From positions 1 to 64,000 of the forward strand of contig NZ_VBSB01000037.1 of the NCBI RefSeq assembly GCF_013337765.1: DNA of 64,000 nucleotides, given 5' to 3'. Below are positions 18,112 through 26,639 of the stretch, in pieces. Within the stretch, counting starts at the first letter, position 1. Each line of letters opens with the position of its first letter. The notes beneath the pieces were generated by a model that was not told the DNA's origin, did no database searches, and saw nothing but the letters and a program-made list of their open reading frames with translations. Origin of the DNA: Mycolicibacterium sphagni. GTDB taxonomy: Bacteria; Actinomycetota; Actinomycetes; Mycobacteriales; Mycobacteriaceae. The translations under genes and the position numbers were made by a program.

Positions 18112-18429
18112 TCAGGTCTTTGCCGGTTCGAGTTGCGACATGTCGGCAGTGACCACGAACGCGTCGTCCTCGACATGCGCCCGCCCGTAGTAACTAGACA
18201 TGCACACCAAGAACCGTGACATCGTTAGCGGTTTCCCGAGGTATTCCTCTACCTCAGCCAGCGGTATGCGGATCGTTCCCTCGGTCTCGAGCAGGAAGAA
18301 CGTGCCTCGATCCTGCACTCGAATCTGGGGGCATTCCTCGCTCACGTAATGCACGGTCGCCTGGGCCTCTTCGCTTTTCATCAGGACGAGTCCGATCGTT
18401 CGCCGTCCATGAGAGGGGGTTCCGCTCAC
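18112..18429 (-). CDS. prmD: SDIMO 1 coupling (effector) protein
   Basis: A 105-residue cofactor-free regulatory protein of the MmoB/TmoD/PrmD family. Visible family features are the segment IGLVLMKSEEAQATVHYV and the core FLLETEGTIRIPLAEVEEYLGKPL. The GTG start overlaps the small-subunit stop by 4 bases. It binds the hydroxylase and tunes substrate and oxygen access to the di-iron centre. The frame is open further upstream, but that part is a shadow of the small subunit. Confidence 0.88.
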   Translation of the reverse strand: MSGTPSHGRRTIGLVLMKSEEAQATVHYVSEECPQIRVQDRGTFFLLETEGTIRIPLAEVEEYLGKPLTMSRFLVCMSSYYGRAHVEDDAFVVTADMSQLEPAKT

Positions 18430-19517
18430 AATGTCACCGCCGTGGGAACCCGCAGGCCGGCCTTTTCGAGGATGTCTGCGGTGTTGTCGACGACATGCTG
18501 TCGGGCGCGTTCGCCGAGCCCTGATCCTGCGGGTGCGGCGTCGAAGACCGGCAGGAACGCGTCGACGGCCGCGAGCGCGTCCGTATACCAAGAGTCGACC
18601 CAACGTTGCATCAGCGTGTGGTTGTGCGCGGTCGGCACCGGCCGACCCGCGAGGTCGGTATCGGCGGTGAGCATCTTGACTAAAGCTTGGGTCGCGGCGC
18701 GGTTGCGACGCCGGTCCGCCTCCGCGGTCATCTCGATCACTGGGATGACCACGTCACCGTGCAGCGGAGCTAGACGACGAAAGAACTCGCTGCCCAGGAG
18801 GGCGGTGCATAACGGCTCGACCACCAGGTTCGTCATCAAGACCATTTCACCCCAGTCGCGCAGCGAGAGGAGCCGCTCGACTAGCCTACGGGCGCCCTGA
18901 CACGCCGGATCACGAAGCCAGGCCTCGGCGCCGGCTCCTTCGGTATAGCCGGGTGCCTGCTCGTGCAGATCGAGGCTGTACAGCGCAATGTCCTGTTGGT
19001 GGCGTAGCCGATCCATGCCACTAAAGGTGTAGGCCATCGACAGGGTGTCCGACAGCGCTTCCCGGGTCACGAATGCGTGCGCCTTGAACATTCCCCACTG
19101 AAACGACGCGAACGCTTCGTAGTAGCGCGACACAAGATCGAGCCACGCTGGCGCGATGTCGCCGAACGCGCCGTTGGCCTTCGCCGAGGTGATCGCCCCC
19201 TCGATGGACCGCTCCTGCTGGGCTTGAAGCTTTATGTAAGGACGCTGCCAGAGCCCTGACGGATCGCGGTACTCGAACCAGTTCGGATGGACCAGTGCGG
19301 TGGTCCGGGCATCTTGGCAGCCCAGACCGTCGGGCCTCAGCAGATACCAGCCACCAGAATCGAACTGGTCGAGGTCCGGTTGGGCGTGGCAGATGACCGC
19401 CTCATACTCGGAGAGTCGGCGCTTTTGCGGCCGGATGTATGTCAGGTCCCGGGGCGAGTAGAAACCCTCGCCCACCTGCTCGGCCGCCACGCCCTCGGAA
19501 ATCAGTTCGGCACTCAT
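18426..19517 (-). CDS. prmC: SDIMO 1 hydroxylase small (beta) subunit
   Basis: A 363-residue beta subunit with the ferritin-like fold of SDIMOs but no metal ligands. Typical segments are RPQKRRLSEYEAV, the conserved FEYRDPSGLWQRPY and HGDVVIPVIEM. The ATG at 19517 shares one base with the large-subunit stop (TGATG). It forms the alpha2beta2 core of the hydroxylase. Length and motifs are normal, and no gamma subunit gene is present in this cluster. Confidence 0.9.
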   Translation of the reverse strand: MSAELISEGVAAEQVGEGFYSPRDLTYIRPQKRRLSEYEAVICHAQPDLDQFDSGGWYLLRPDGLGCQDARTTALVHPNWFEYRDPSGLWQRPYIKLQAQQERSIEGAITSAKANGAFGDIAPAWLDLVSRYYEAFASFQWGMFKAHAFVTREALSDTLSMAYTFSGMDRLRHQQDIALYSLDLHEQAPGYTEGAGAEAWLRDPACQGARRLVERLLSLRDWGEMVLMTNLVVEPLCTALLGSEFFRRLAPLHGDVVIPVIEMTAEADRRRNRAATQALVKMLTADTDLAGRPVPTAHNHTLMQRWVDSWYTDALAAVDAFLPVFDAAPAGSGLGERARQHVVDNTADILEKAGLRVPTAVTL

Positions 19518-21058
19518 CAGATGTCCGTGAATGCGTCGGCGGGCATCGCCCTGAGCGGATCCTGGATGACGATTCCGGTGCGCCGGATATCGTCGATGGT
19601 CCACAACCAGCGTTCCTCGGTGTGCACGTGCGGCTGACCCATCAGGGTCCGACCGTCGGCGCGCAGCAGGCCGTTGTCCTCGATGTAGCGGGCCAGCTCG
19701 ATCCCGTCGTTGACCTCCCACCACGTCATGCCGGTGTGGCGGTGGGGGGCCTGCCGGAAGATGTGCTGGCAGGCCTCCGAGCAGAACGCATGCCGTTGGC
19801 CGGCCGCGTCGATCGACAACCGGACCTCGTTGATGTCCGGGCGCGGGAATACGCAGGGCATCTGACAGGTCCGGCAGATCGGCGGCATCGTGGGGAACAG
19901 TTCCAAGGCGAGGTGGCCCTTGCGGGGGTCACCCATTTCGCGGTACGCGGTCCAGAACGGGCCGAAATGCTGTTCCCAGCCGGGGTATTTTTCCTCAAGG
20001 TAGGCGAAGTCTTCGTCGGTCATGTAGTCCGATCGCCACGCGTGCACTGGCCACAGCGCCGCAGACACCATCGCCGCGGAATGCCCGCCCCATTCCACGT
20101 GCCGCTTCGCGTCGTGGATCCAGCGCGGCACCTTCAGACCGAACGGTTCTAACCGCTCGATGTAGCTACCCGCCCAGTCGTCCCAAATCCATTGATCCCA
20201 ATACTCTTTGTAGGACTTGAGGCGAACCTTCGAAAAATAGTCGTAGACCGCCCCTTGGAAGTTGTCCAGGAAGCTGTGCTGGCGCCAGAACGCGGTGTCG
20301 AAGTCCTCCTGGAGCATCGGCAAGTTCTCCGGCTCACTCAAGACCGCGGCGAGCGTCGAGTAGCCGTTAGCCATGTGCCGCGCTTCATCGGACTGGACTG
20401 ACAGGAACACCGACGGGGTTGCCTGGTCCCCGTTCGCGGCCGCGACCTCAGTCACCGCCACGAACAGCGGATTGGTATACGCCGTCTCGGCGACAACCTG
20501 CAGATTCAGGGCATTGGTGATCGGATCGTCGTTCATGAACGCTTCGAACACTGCCCGACCCGGTCGCCCGATCGGGTCGGACGCGCGCGTCTGGAACCCG
20601 GAGTTGAACCCAGCTGGGTCCGGAGCATGCTTGGCGAAGTAGCGCATCAAATACGCCTCTTGATTGGTGTGACGTACTTCGTCGATCATCTGCGCGAGAT
20701 AGCCCTGGCGCAGCTCCGGATTCTCCACCGTATCGACCAGCATCGCGGTGCACTTCATTGCGGCGTACTCGCCGAAGTCGACCAACGCCAACACTGGCTT
20801 CATGATCTCCATGAAACGTGGCTCGGCCTGCGCGGAGTTGTTCATCCGGCTCAACGCGTCCTCGAGCGCACCGTATTGGCGGTCGTCCTTTTCTTCCTCC
20901 ATCCCGACGTACTCGCGTACGAGGGTACGGAATGGGTCCTTGGTCTTTGGCGGGATCTTGTACTTGGTTGGATATAACGCGTCGCGCCGGAAGTAGCTCG
21001 GCTCCCAATCGAACGACTTGATCTTTTCGTGCTGCGTCGTGATCGATGCGGTCATCAA
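19517..21058 (-). CDS. prmA: SDIMO 1 hydroxylase large (alpha) subunit
   Basis: The catalytic subunit, 513 residues. Di-iron ligands are all visible: Glu97 (DFGEYAA), Glu127 and His130 (DEVRHTNQ), Glu191 (VVAETAYTNP), Glu225 and His228 (SDEARHMANGY). Residue 134, which aligns by motif with Cys151 of MmoX, is Glu. Cys395, 398, 402, 426 and 430 make a zinc-ribbon-like cluster near the C terminus. Such enzymes hydroxylate short alkanes or related compounds with O2 and NADH. The closest type from gene order is the group 6 SDIMO (propane or possibly methane). The promoter should lie in the 150-base gap to the divergent response regulator. Confidence 0.92.
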   Translation of the reverse strand: MMTASITTQHEKIKSFDWEPSYFRRDALYPTKYKIPPKTKDPFRTLVREYVGMEEEKDDRQYGALEDALSRMNNSAQAEPRFMEIMKPVLALVDFGEYAAMKCTAMLVDTVENPELRQGYLAQMIDEVRHTNQEAYLMRYFAKHAPDPAGFNSGFQTRASDPIGRPGRAVFEAFMNDDPITNALNLQVVAETAYTNPLFVAVTEVAAANGDQATPSVFLSVQSDEARHMANGYSTLAAVLSEPENLPMLQEDFDTAFWRQHSFLDNFQGAVYDYFSKVRLKSYKEYWDQWIWDDWAGSYIERLEPFGLKVPRWIHDAKRHVEWGGHSAAMVSAALWPVHAWRSDYMTDEDFAYLEEKYPGWEQHFGPFWTAYREMGDPRKGHLALELFPTMPPICRTCQMPCVFPRPDINEVRLSIDAAGQRHAFCSEACQHIFRQAPHRHTGMTWWEVNDGIELARYIEDNGLLRADGRTLMGQPHVHTEERWLWTIDDIRRTGIVIQDPLRAMPADAFTDI

Positions 21059-21207
21059 CTAGCTCCCGATTGATTCGTGACGACGGTGCCGACCACCGCC
21101 GCATTGAGATCATCGTCACACGCGCGGATGCCGTCGACTACCTCCGATCGGAGGTCTGCGGCGGTGCGACTGACCGCCGTGGTGAATGCAGGGACTACTG
21201 TAGAACT

Positions 21208-21891
21208 ATGCCTCTTCACCGGCGAGGTTGTAGTGACTCAGCCGCGAATTCTGCCGCCATCGCGGCGCCATCTGCTGTGGCTTGTGCGGGTGGCGGGCAT
21301 GTGCGGGTGATGGTGGTCGATGATCATCCGATTGTCCATCTGGGCGTGGAACGTCTGGTTGAGGGTGCGACGGGCGTCCAAATGTGCCGGGGTGCGCGGA
21401 CCGCAACCGACGGTGTCGCAGCGGCTACTGCGGAATGCCCAGATGTCGTTTTGCTGGATCTGCATCTTCCGGACATGGCTCTGCCGGACGCCGCCGCCGC
21501 ACTTCGCGGGGCGTGCCCCGGGGTGAAGCTGGTGCTGTTCACCGGCGACAGCAAACGGTCGGTCGGCCAGATCGCTGGACTGGTCGGGGTGGACGCGGTG
21601 GTACACAAGGACAACGCCTGCGCGGTGCTCATCACAGCGATCACCGAAGTCGCCGCGGGGCGACGCTACTGCGATCCCGTCATCAGCTCCGGGGATCCGC
21701 TGGCGCTGTCGCGACGCGAGTATCAGGTGTTGGAGCGGTTGGCCATGGGAGAGAGCAACAGCGAAATTGCTCAGCAGCTACGCCTAGCGCCGAACACCGT
21801 GAAGTCTTACGTTCAATCGCTATTGGCCCACCTTGACGCCCGCAACCGGTTGGACGCGGTGGTCAAGGCTCAACAGGCCGGAATGCTCTAG
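21208..21891 (+). CDS. NarL/LuxR-family response regulator
   Basis: A response regulator, 227 residues from the ATG at 21208; a GTG at 21301 would remove a 31-residue low-complexity leader. The receiver domain begins VRVMVVDDHP, with phospho-acceptor Asp84 (LLDLHLP). A LuxR helix-turn-helix (LSRREYQVLERLAMGESNSEIA) ends the protein. It is divergent from SDIMO 1 across a 150-base gap and convergent with the histidine kinase whose 3' end overlaps it by 29 bases. It probably controls the SDIMO 1 operon with that kinase. Confidence 0.85.
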   Translation: MPLHRRGCSDSAANSAAIAAPSAVACAGGGHVRVMVVDDHPIVHLGVERLVEGATGVQMCRGARTATDGVAAATAECPDVVLLDLHLPDMALPDAAAALRGACPGVKLVLFTGDSKRSVGQIAGLVGVDAVVHKDNACAVLITAITEVAAGRRYCDPVISSGDPLALSRREYQVLERLAMGESNSEIAQQLRLAPNTVKSYVQSLLAHLDARNRLDAVVKAQQAGML

Positions 21892-23038
21892 CCGCCGGTA
21901 CCCACGCCCGCACTGTCCCGCCGCCTTCGTCGTTGCCTGCGCACGTCAGCCAGCCGCCGACGCGCTCGACGCTTTCGGCCATCACCTCGAGGCCCATGCC
22001 GCGCTCGTCCTGCAATGTGATGTCCCCGGCCGTTCCGTCGTCGGCCACGGCCATGCCGACACCGTCGCTGTGGATATACAAACTTACGACCACGGAGTGG
22101 GCACCAGCGTGCTTCTCCACGTTGAGCAGGGCCTCGCGGGCGATCCGCCGTAAAACGTCCGCGCGGCCCGCATCCAACCGCGGCAGATCACCCAGTACAA
22201 CCAATTCCGCTGCGACACCGGTTCGCTCGGAGAAGTCACGACAATCCCCCTGAAGGGCGACCGCGAGTGCCTTGTCCTCGGGTGCATGATGGAGCGAGTA
22301 CGTCTGGGAACGCAGCTCAGAGGTCGCCCGTTCCGTCAAAGCCAACGCATCAGTCAGCAGTTCCGCCATGTCACCGCGCTGTGCGTCTGCCGCAGCGCGC
22401 GCCGACGTCAACGCCACCCGGAGGCTGAATAACGTCGCGCCGACCGAATCATGCAACCGTATTGCGAGGCGTTGCCGTTCGCTGAACACCGCGACCTCCG
22501 CCATCTCGCGGGCACTATCGGCGACCTCCATCGCCACCGCGGTCTGTCGCGCCAAGCCCAGCAGGGCGGTCCGGTCGGCGTCGGTCCATGCAACTGCGGA
22601 CCGACGGGCCGCATAGAGGAGCCCGTAGAGTCGGTGGGCGCGCACGATCGGAGCAGCCATCACCGCGTGCAATCCCTCCGCCCGAACCGCGTGATCGAAG
22701 TCGTGCGTGATCGCCCGACTCAAGCTGTAGTCCGCGACGGCCGCGGTCCGACGCAACACCGCCGCCTGACCGCCAAGGCCTTCCTGAGGCCCGACCACCA
22801 AGCCGTTGAGCGCCTCCGTGCGCCCACCCACCACGGCGACGACCTCCATCGTGTCGTCCTCGGCGATCCGGTGCGCTCCGGCCGCCAAATCTGCGCCGAG
22901 CTCGCGGTGAACGATTTCCGCGCTGCGTCGAAGCGCCGCCGTTCCATCGAGCAGCGAGAGCATCGCGCTGAACTCACTATCGATACCTAAGACAACCAAG
23001 TCGACGAAACCCCCTCTCGAGCGGCGGGTAGCCGACAA
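21863..23038 (-). CDS. GAF sensor histidine kinase (HisKA_3)
   Basis: A 391-residue cytoplasmic kinase. A GAF-type sensor domain (about 30-175) precedes a HisKA_3 dimerisation segment with phospho-His196 (RLAIRLHDSVG). The HATPase domain has an N box near REALLNVEKHA and a G box near DERGMGLEVMAES. No membrane segments are visible, so it should sense an intracellular ligand. Its gene overlaps the convergent response-regulator gene tail to tail, an arrangement that invites antisense interference. The partner is inferred to be that regulator. Confidence 0.85.
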   Translation of the reverse strand: MSATRRSRGGFVDLVVLGIDSEFSAMLSLLDGTAALRRSAEIVHRELGADLAAGAHRIAEDDTMEVVAVVGGRTEALNGLVVGPQEGLGGQAAVLRRTAAVADYSLSRAITHDFDHAVRAEGLHAVMAAPIVRAHRLYGLLYAARRSAVAWTDADRTALLGLARQTAVAMEVADSAREMAEVAVFSERQRLAIRLHDSVGATLFSLRVALTSARAAADAQRGDMAELLTDALALTERATSELRSQTYSLHHAPEDKALAVALQGDCRDFSERTGVAAELVVLGDLPRLDAGRADVLRRIAREALLNVEKHAGAHSVVVSLYIHSDGVGMAVADDGTAGDITLQDERGMGLEVMAESVERVGGWLTCAGNDEGGGTVRAWVPAARAFRPVEP

Positions 23039-23255
23039 ACATCACAGTAGCGCCTCGACCAGCTCCGGGAGGGCCGGGCACTCGCGTACTCCCGGCAAGC
23101 CGAGGAGCAGACTCGCAGCCGCGCTGGCGTCCCGCCGAGTGAGGTACACGACTCAACGGCCGGCGGGCTTCAACGCCGACTTGCTTGGGCAATCAACCAC
23201 GTCTTGCGCGATGGGCACTGTGGCCGCGCGCGAGCGCCAAAGCAGCGTACTGTAT

Positions 23256-23279
23256 GTCACACCGCGTGGGTGCTGTGAC
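23256..23279. promoter_or_regulatory. GTCACA-N12-TGTGAC operator candidate
   Basis: A 6-bp perfect inverted repeat with a 12-base spacer lies 33 bases before the iron alcohol dehydrogenase start. A similar GTCACA-N13-TGTGAC occurs upstream of hmoC (57874-57898). It may be a regulator-binding site for the Fe-ADH/mnoSR-like operon. Confidence 0.35.
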
Positions 23280-23311
23280 GTGGACTGCACACGAAGGGGA
23301 CGGAGGTTGAC

Positions 23312-24550
23312 ATGAGGCTCGACACAGCGTCACCGACGCAGGCCCGGACGACCCGCGCTCTCCTGCCCGAACGGCACCATGGCGCCTTAGAGACCGGTCC
23401 GACACGGTTGTTGAAGTTCCACGCGCCGGAGATTGTCTTCGGCATCGACTCGATGGGCGAGGCTGCTCACGCGGCCGTCCGTTTGGGTGCGCTGCGTCCA
23501 ATGCTCGTGACCGATCCCGGCCTCATCGAGGCGGGATGGGTCACCGAACTCACGGAGCACCTAAGAAGCCAATGCGTGGACGCAAGTGTGTGGAGCGGAG
23601 TCACACCGAACCCAAAGGATCACGAGATCGCGGCAGGTTACGAGTTTTACCGCAGCCGCGGCTGTGATGTGCTGATTGCGCTCGGTGGTGGCTCAGTCAT
23701 CGACGCCGCCAAGGGGGTCGCGATCCTTGCGGGTAACGGCGGCGCAATCCTGGATTACGAGGGCGTAGACAACGTGCTGACGCCGATTCCACCACTGGTG
23801 GTCGTGCCGTCGACGTCGGGAACCGGAGCTGATGTCTCGCAGTTCTGCGTCATCACTGACACCGCGCGTGCTACCAAGATCACCATTTTGGGGCGGGCGC
23901 TGGTGCCGAACATCTCGGTTATCGACCCCCGGCTACTGACGACGATGCCCGAGTGGCTAAACGCCGCCACCGGGCTCGACGCGCTGACGCACGGCATTGA
24001 GGCGTTCGTGTCCCTGGGCCACAATCAACTCACCGACCATCACGCCCTGCGGGCAGTGGTGATGGTGACCGACAACCTTACGAGGGCGATCGATACCCCC
24101 CACTACATGCCCGCCAGAGTGCTGATGGCCCAAGCAGCTTTGGAGGCTGGTCTGGCGTTCAGCAATGCCATCCTTGGGGCGGCACATGCCATGAGCCATC
24201 AAGTCGGCGGACTGCTTGATCTGCCGCACGGCGTCATCAACGGCGTGCTGTTGCCGCACGTCGTACGGTTCAACGCAGAGGTAGATCCTGTCCCCTACGC
24301 GACGATCGCGACTTGCCTTGGCCTCGCTGACAGCCGGGCGCCCGCTTGGGAGTCCGCGTTGGCCCTGGCAGACCGCTTGCACCAGTTGGCCACCGAGGTA
24401 GGGGTTCCCCGAGGTCTGGCAGACCTCGGGGTACGGGAAGATGACGTGCCGGTGCTCGCCGCAACAGCACTACAGGACGCATGCATGTCCACAAACCCGC
24501 GGGCGGCTGATGAAATCCAGATGCAAGCGCTCTTCCGGGCGGCGATGTGA
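23312..24550 (+). CDS. iron-containing alcohol dehydrogenase (1,3-propanediol type)
   Basis: A 412-residue group III alcohol dehydrogenase. The NAD-binding signature GGGSVIDAAKG, the VPSTSGTGADVS segment and the metal-binding His-rich motifs (AHAMSHQVGGLLDLPHGV) are present. The start follows a good ribosome site (GGAGG). It overlaps the next kinase gene by 4 bases. In M. smegmatis the equivalent neighbourhood (MSMEG_6236-6242) holds a propanediol dehydrogenase, the MnoS/MnoR two-component system and mftM, so the same role in diol or alcohol oxidation is likely. Use of NDMA/mycofactocin rather than free NAD is possible but unproven here. Confidence 0.85.
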   Translation: MRLDTASPTQARTTRALLPERHHGALETGPTRLLKFHAPEIVFGIDSMGEAAHAAVRLGALRPMLVTDPGLIEAGWVTELTEHLRSQCVDASVWSGVTPNPKDHEIAAGYEFYRSRGCDVLIALGGGSVIDAAKGVAILAGNGGAILDYEGVDNVLTPIPPLVVVPSTSGTGADVSQFCVITDTARATKITILGRALVPNISVIDPRLLTTMPEWLNAATGLDALTHGIEAFVSLGHNQLTDHHALRAVVMVTDNLTRAIDTPHYMPARVLMAQAALEAGLAFSNAILGAAHAMSHQVGGLLDLPHGVINGVLLPHVVRFNAEVDPVPYATIATCLGLADSRAPAWESALALADRLHQLATEVGVPRGLADLGVREDDVPVLAATALQDACMSTNPRAADEIQMQALFRAAM

Positions 24551-25953
24551 CTGCGATTCCGGCGCATCGTCGTGGCGTGTTCACCAGAGACCTTGATCGG
24601 CTTACGGGCGTACGGTCCGGCAAGGGCACTTTTTATCCTCAATTTCGGGCTACCACGCAGCGCCTGGAACGCGTCGTGCACGCGCTCGACGCAATATCCC
24701 GGGCGTTGGTGCAGACCGTGGACGGACCAGAAAAGTTGGTTCGCGCGGTCGCGGATGCCGCACGCATCCACCTCGAGGCAGATTGGGTACTGCTTGCCCT
24801 GGCAGACGGAGCCCTACCCGATGCACATCCGCGGCATCTGATTCTCGACAACGAGGGGATCGCATATTCGTTCGAAGGCCTCGCGGGGACAAAAGATCCC
24901 AGCGGGCACACTCCCGATCTTGTCCTCGACCGGTTGCTCGACATACTGCGCGGACAGCTGGCGCAGTTTCGCCTGCCGGTGATTGAGAATCACCACGCCC
25001 ACGTCCCGATAGAGCTCGACGGCGACGTTGTCGGGGCGTTCGCGGCCTGGACAGCCGGTCACCGTGTGCTCGACGGCACCGACGGCATTGTGATGCGAAT
25101 CCTGTCTAGCCAGACGGCCGTGGCGCTACAGAATTCCGCACTGTTTCAACAGTCCCAGGTCCTACTGGCCGACTCGGAGCGCGCATGCGCGGTGGCCAGC
25201 AGACACGCGTCCGACCTTGCCGCGCGTAACGTCGAGTTGCTCGCCACACAGCGTGAACTCGATGCGGCACAGCGTCATCAGCTACTTGACTGCGAACGGC
25301 ACCGGATCGCACGCGAACTTCATGACAGCGTCGCGCAATGCGTGCTCTCGGCAGGTATGCAGATCGAGGTGTGCCGTAGCGAGGCCGAAGAACAGCTCGT
25401 TGACAAAGGCGGGCGGGCGTTGTTCGAGCGCCTGGACGTCGCCAAGGAACTGACACGCTCGGCGGTCGAGCAGTTACGCTCGGCGATCTACACGTTAAAT
25501 CACCGTAGCGACGCCCAGCGGTCCAGTTTGCCAGAGATGCTGGCGCAACTTGCCAACGTGCACATGCCCGATGACCTCCGCGTGACACTCCATGTCACCG
25601 GCGCTGCGGTGGAGTTGCGAAGCGGAGTCGAACACGCCCTCTTGCGAATTGCCGGCGAAGCTCTCTTCAACACGGCCATGCATGGCAGCGCCTCGAGAGC
25701 CATCGTGCGGCTCGCGTATAAACCGACGTCGGTGTCACTGTCGATCGCGGACGACGGAATCGGTGATCCCGAAAAGCTGCGAATGCTCCTGCGGCTCGCT
25801 GATGGCCCCGATGTCGACGGGCATCATCGCGGGCTAGCCAACATGGTGGCACGCGCCCGCGAGCACGGGGGAACCCTCGCCGTGCGCCGATCGCGGATGG
25901 GTGGTATTCAGTTGCTTGCCACGGTTCCCCACCCACCCGGGGTGGTGTCGTGA
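24547..25953 (+). CDS. mnoS: GAF sensor histidine kinase, MnoS-like
   Basis: A 468-residue cytoplasmic kinase. The N-terminal GAF domain is at about 45-200, followed by a coiled coil (205-250) and HisKA_3 with phospho-His259 (RIARELHDSVAQ). The HATPase domain follows (EALFNTAMHGS, DDGIGDPEKLR, HHRGLANMVARA). The GTG start overlaps the Fe-ADH stop, and the stop overlaps the regulator start, so the three are one transcript. In M. smegmatis MnoS senses an alcohol-type ligand and controls mno and propane-oxidation genes. The same function is inferred from position and architecture. Confidence 0.82.
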   Translation: MTAIPAHRRGVFTRDLDRLTGVRSGKGTFYPQFRATTQRLERVVHALDAISRALVQTVDGPEKLVRAVADAARIHLEADWVLLALADGALPDAHPRHLILDNEGIAYSFEGLAGTKDPSGHTPDLVLDRLLDILRGQLAQFRLPVIENHHAHVPIELDGDVVGAFAAWTAGHRVLDGTDGIVMRILSSQTAVALQNSALFQQSQVLLADSERACAVASRHASDLAARNVELLATQRELDAAQRHQLLDCERHRIARELHDSVAQCVLSAGMQIEVCRSEAEEQLVDKGGRALFERLDVAKELTRSAVEQLRSAIYTLNHRSDAQRSSLPEMLAQLANVHMPDDLRVTLHVTGAAVELRSGVEHALLRIAGEALFNTAMHGSASRAIVRLAYKPTSVSLSIADDGIGDPEKLRMLLRLADGPDVDGHHRGLANMVARAREHGGTLAVRRSRMGGIQLLATVPHPPGVVS

Positions 25954-26639
25954 GCCCGATGGTTGCGACCCCGGGTGCCGCGTCCCACGCAGCAAGAGCA
26001 CAAGGCGCCGTTGGCCTTGTGCTCGTCGATGACCACGCGATCCTCCGCCAAGGGTTGCGGTCGGTCCTCGAACGCGAAGACGATCTGGTCGTCTTGGGCG
26101 AAGCTTCGTCTGAACCGGAGGCCGAAGCGGTGGTGGCCGCTACTCACCCCGACGTGGTACTCCTTGATTTGAAGTTGTCGACGGGGTCGGACTTCGAGGG
26201 GCTTTCCCTGTGTGCGAAGCTGTCCGACCTGCATCCCAGGCTCGGATTATTGATCCTCACCACGTTTCTCGATGAGGATCTTGTGGTGCGTGCGGTTCAT
26301 GCCGGAGCTCGCGGCTACGTCGTGAAAGATGTTGACACCACCGAACTGGTCCGCGCCATTCGGATAATCGCCACTGGCGGAAGTGCATTCGACCCGCGAA
26401 GCGCTTCCGTCGTCGTTCGATCGCTGTCGGGACGTTCCGACTCGCACCAACAACTCACCGGGCGTGAGATAGAAGTGCTGCGATTGCTGGCCGCTGGCCT
26501 GTCGAATAACAAGATCGGTGAGAAGCTGTATATCTCGTCGACCACGGCCAAGTTCCACGTTGGCAACATCATGCGCAAGCTGGGAGTGAGCGGCCGCGCC
26601 GAGGCGGTCTACACCGCGAGCAAGCGTGGTCTCATATAG
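25950..26639 (+). CDS. mnoR: NarL-family response regulator, MnoR-like
   Basis: A 229-residue regulator. A 20-residue leader precedes a receiver domain (VGLVLVDDHAILRQG) with phospho-Asp73 (LLDLKLS) and the conserved Lys in YVVKDVDT. The LuxR-type helix-turn-helix is LTGREIEVLRLLAAGLSNNKIG (written here in part), near residues 163-208. The GTG start overlaps mnoS by 4 bases. It is the expected output protein for MnoS, activating alcohol dehydrogenase and perhaps monooxygenase genes. Its 3' end overlaps the convergent mftM-like gene by 8 bases. Confidence 0.82.
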   Translation: MSPMVATPGAASHAARAQGAVGLVLVDDHAILRQGLRSVLEREDDLVVLGEASSEPEAEAVVAATHPDVVLLDLKLSTGSDFEGLSLCAKLSDLHPRLGLLILTTFLDEDLVVRAVHAGARGYVVKDVDTTELVRAIRIIATGGSAFDPRSASVVVRSLSGRSDSHQQLTGREIEVLRLLAAGLSNNKIGEKLYISSTTAKFHVGNIMRKLGVSGRAEAVYTASKRGLI

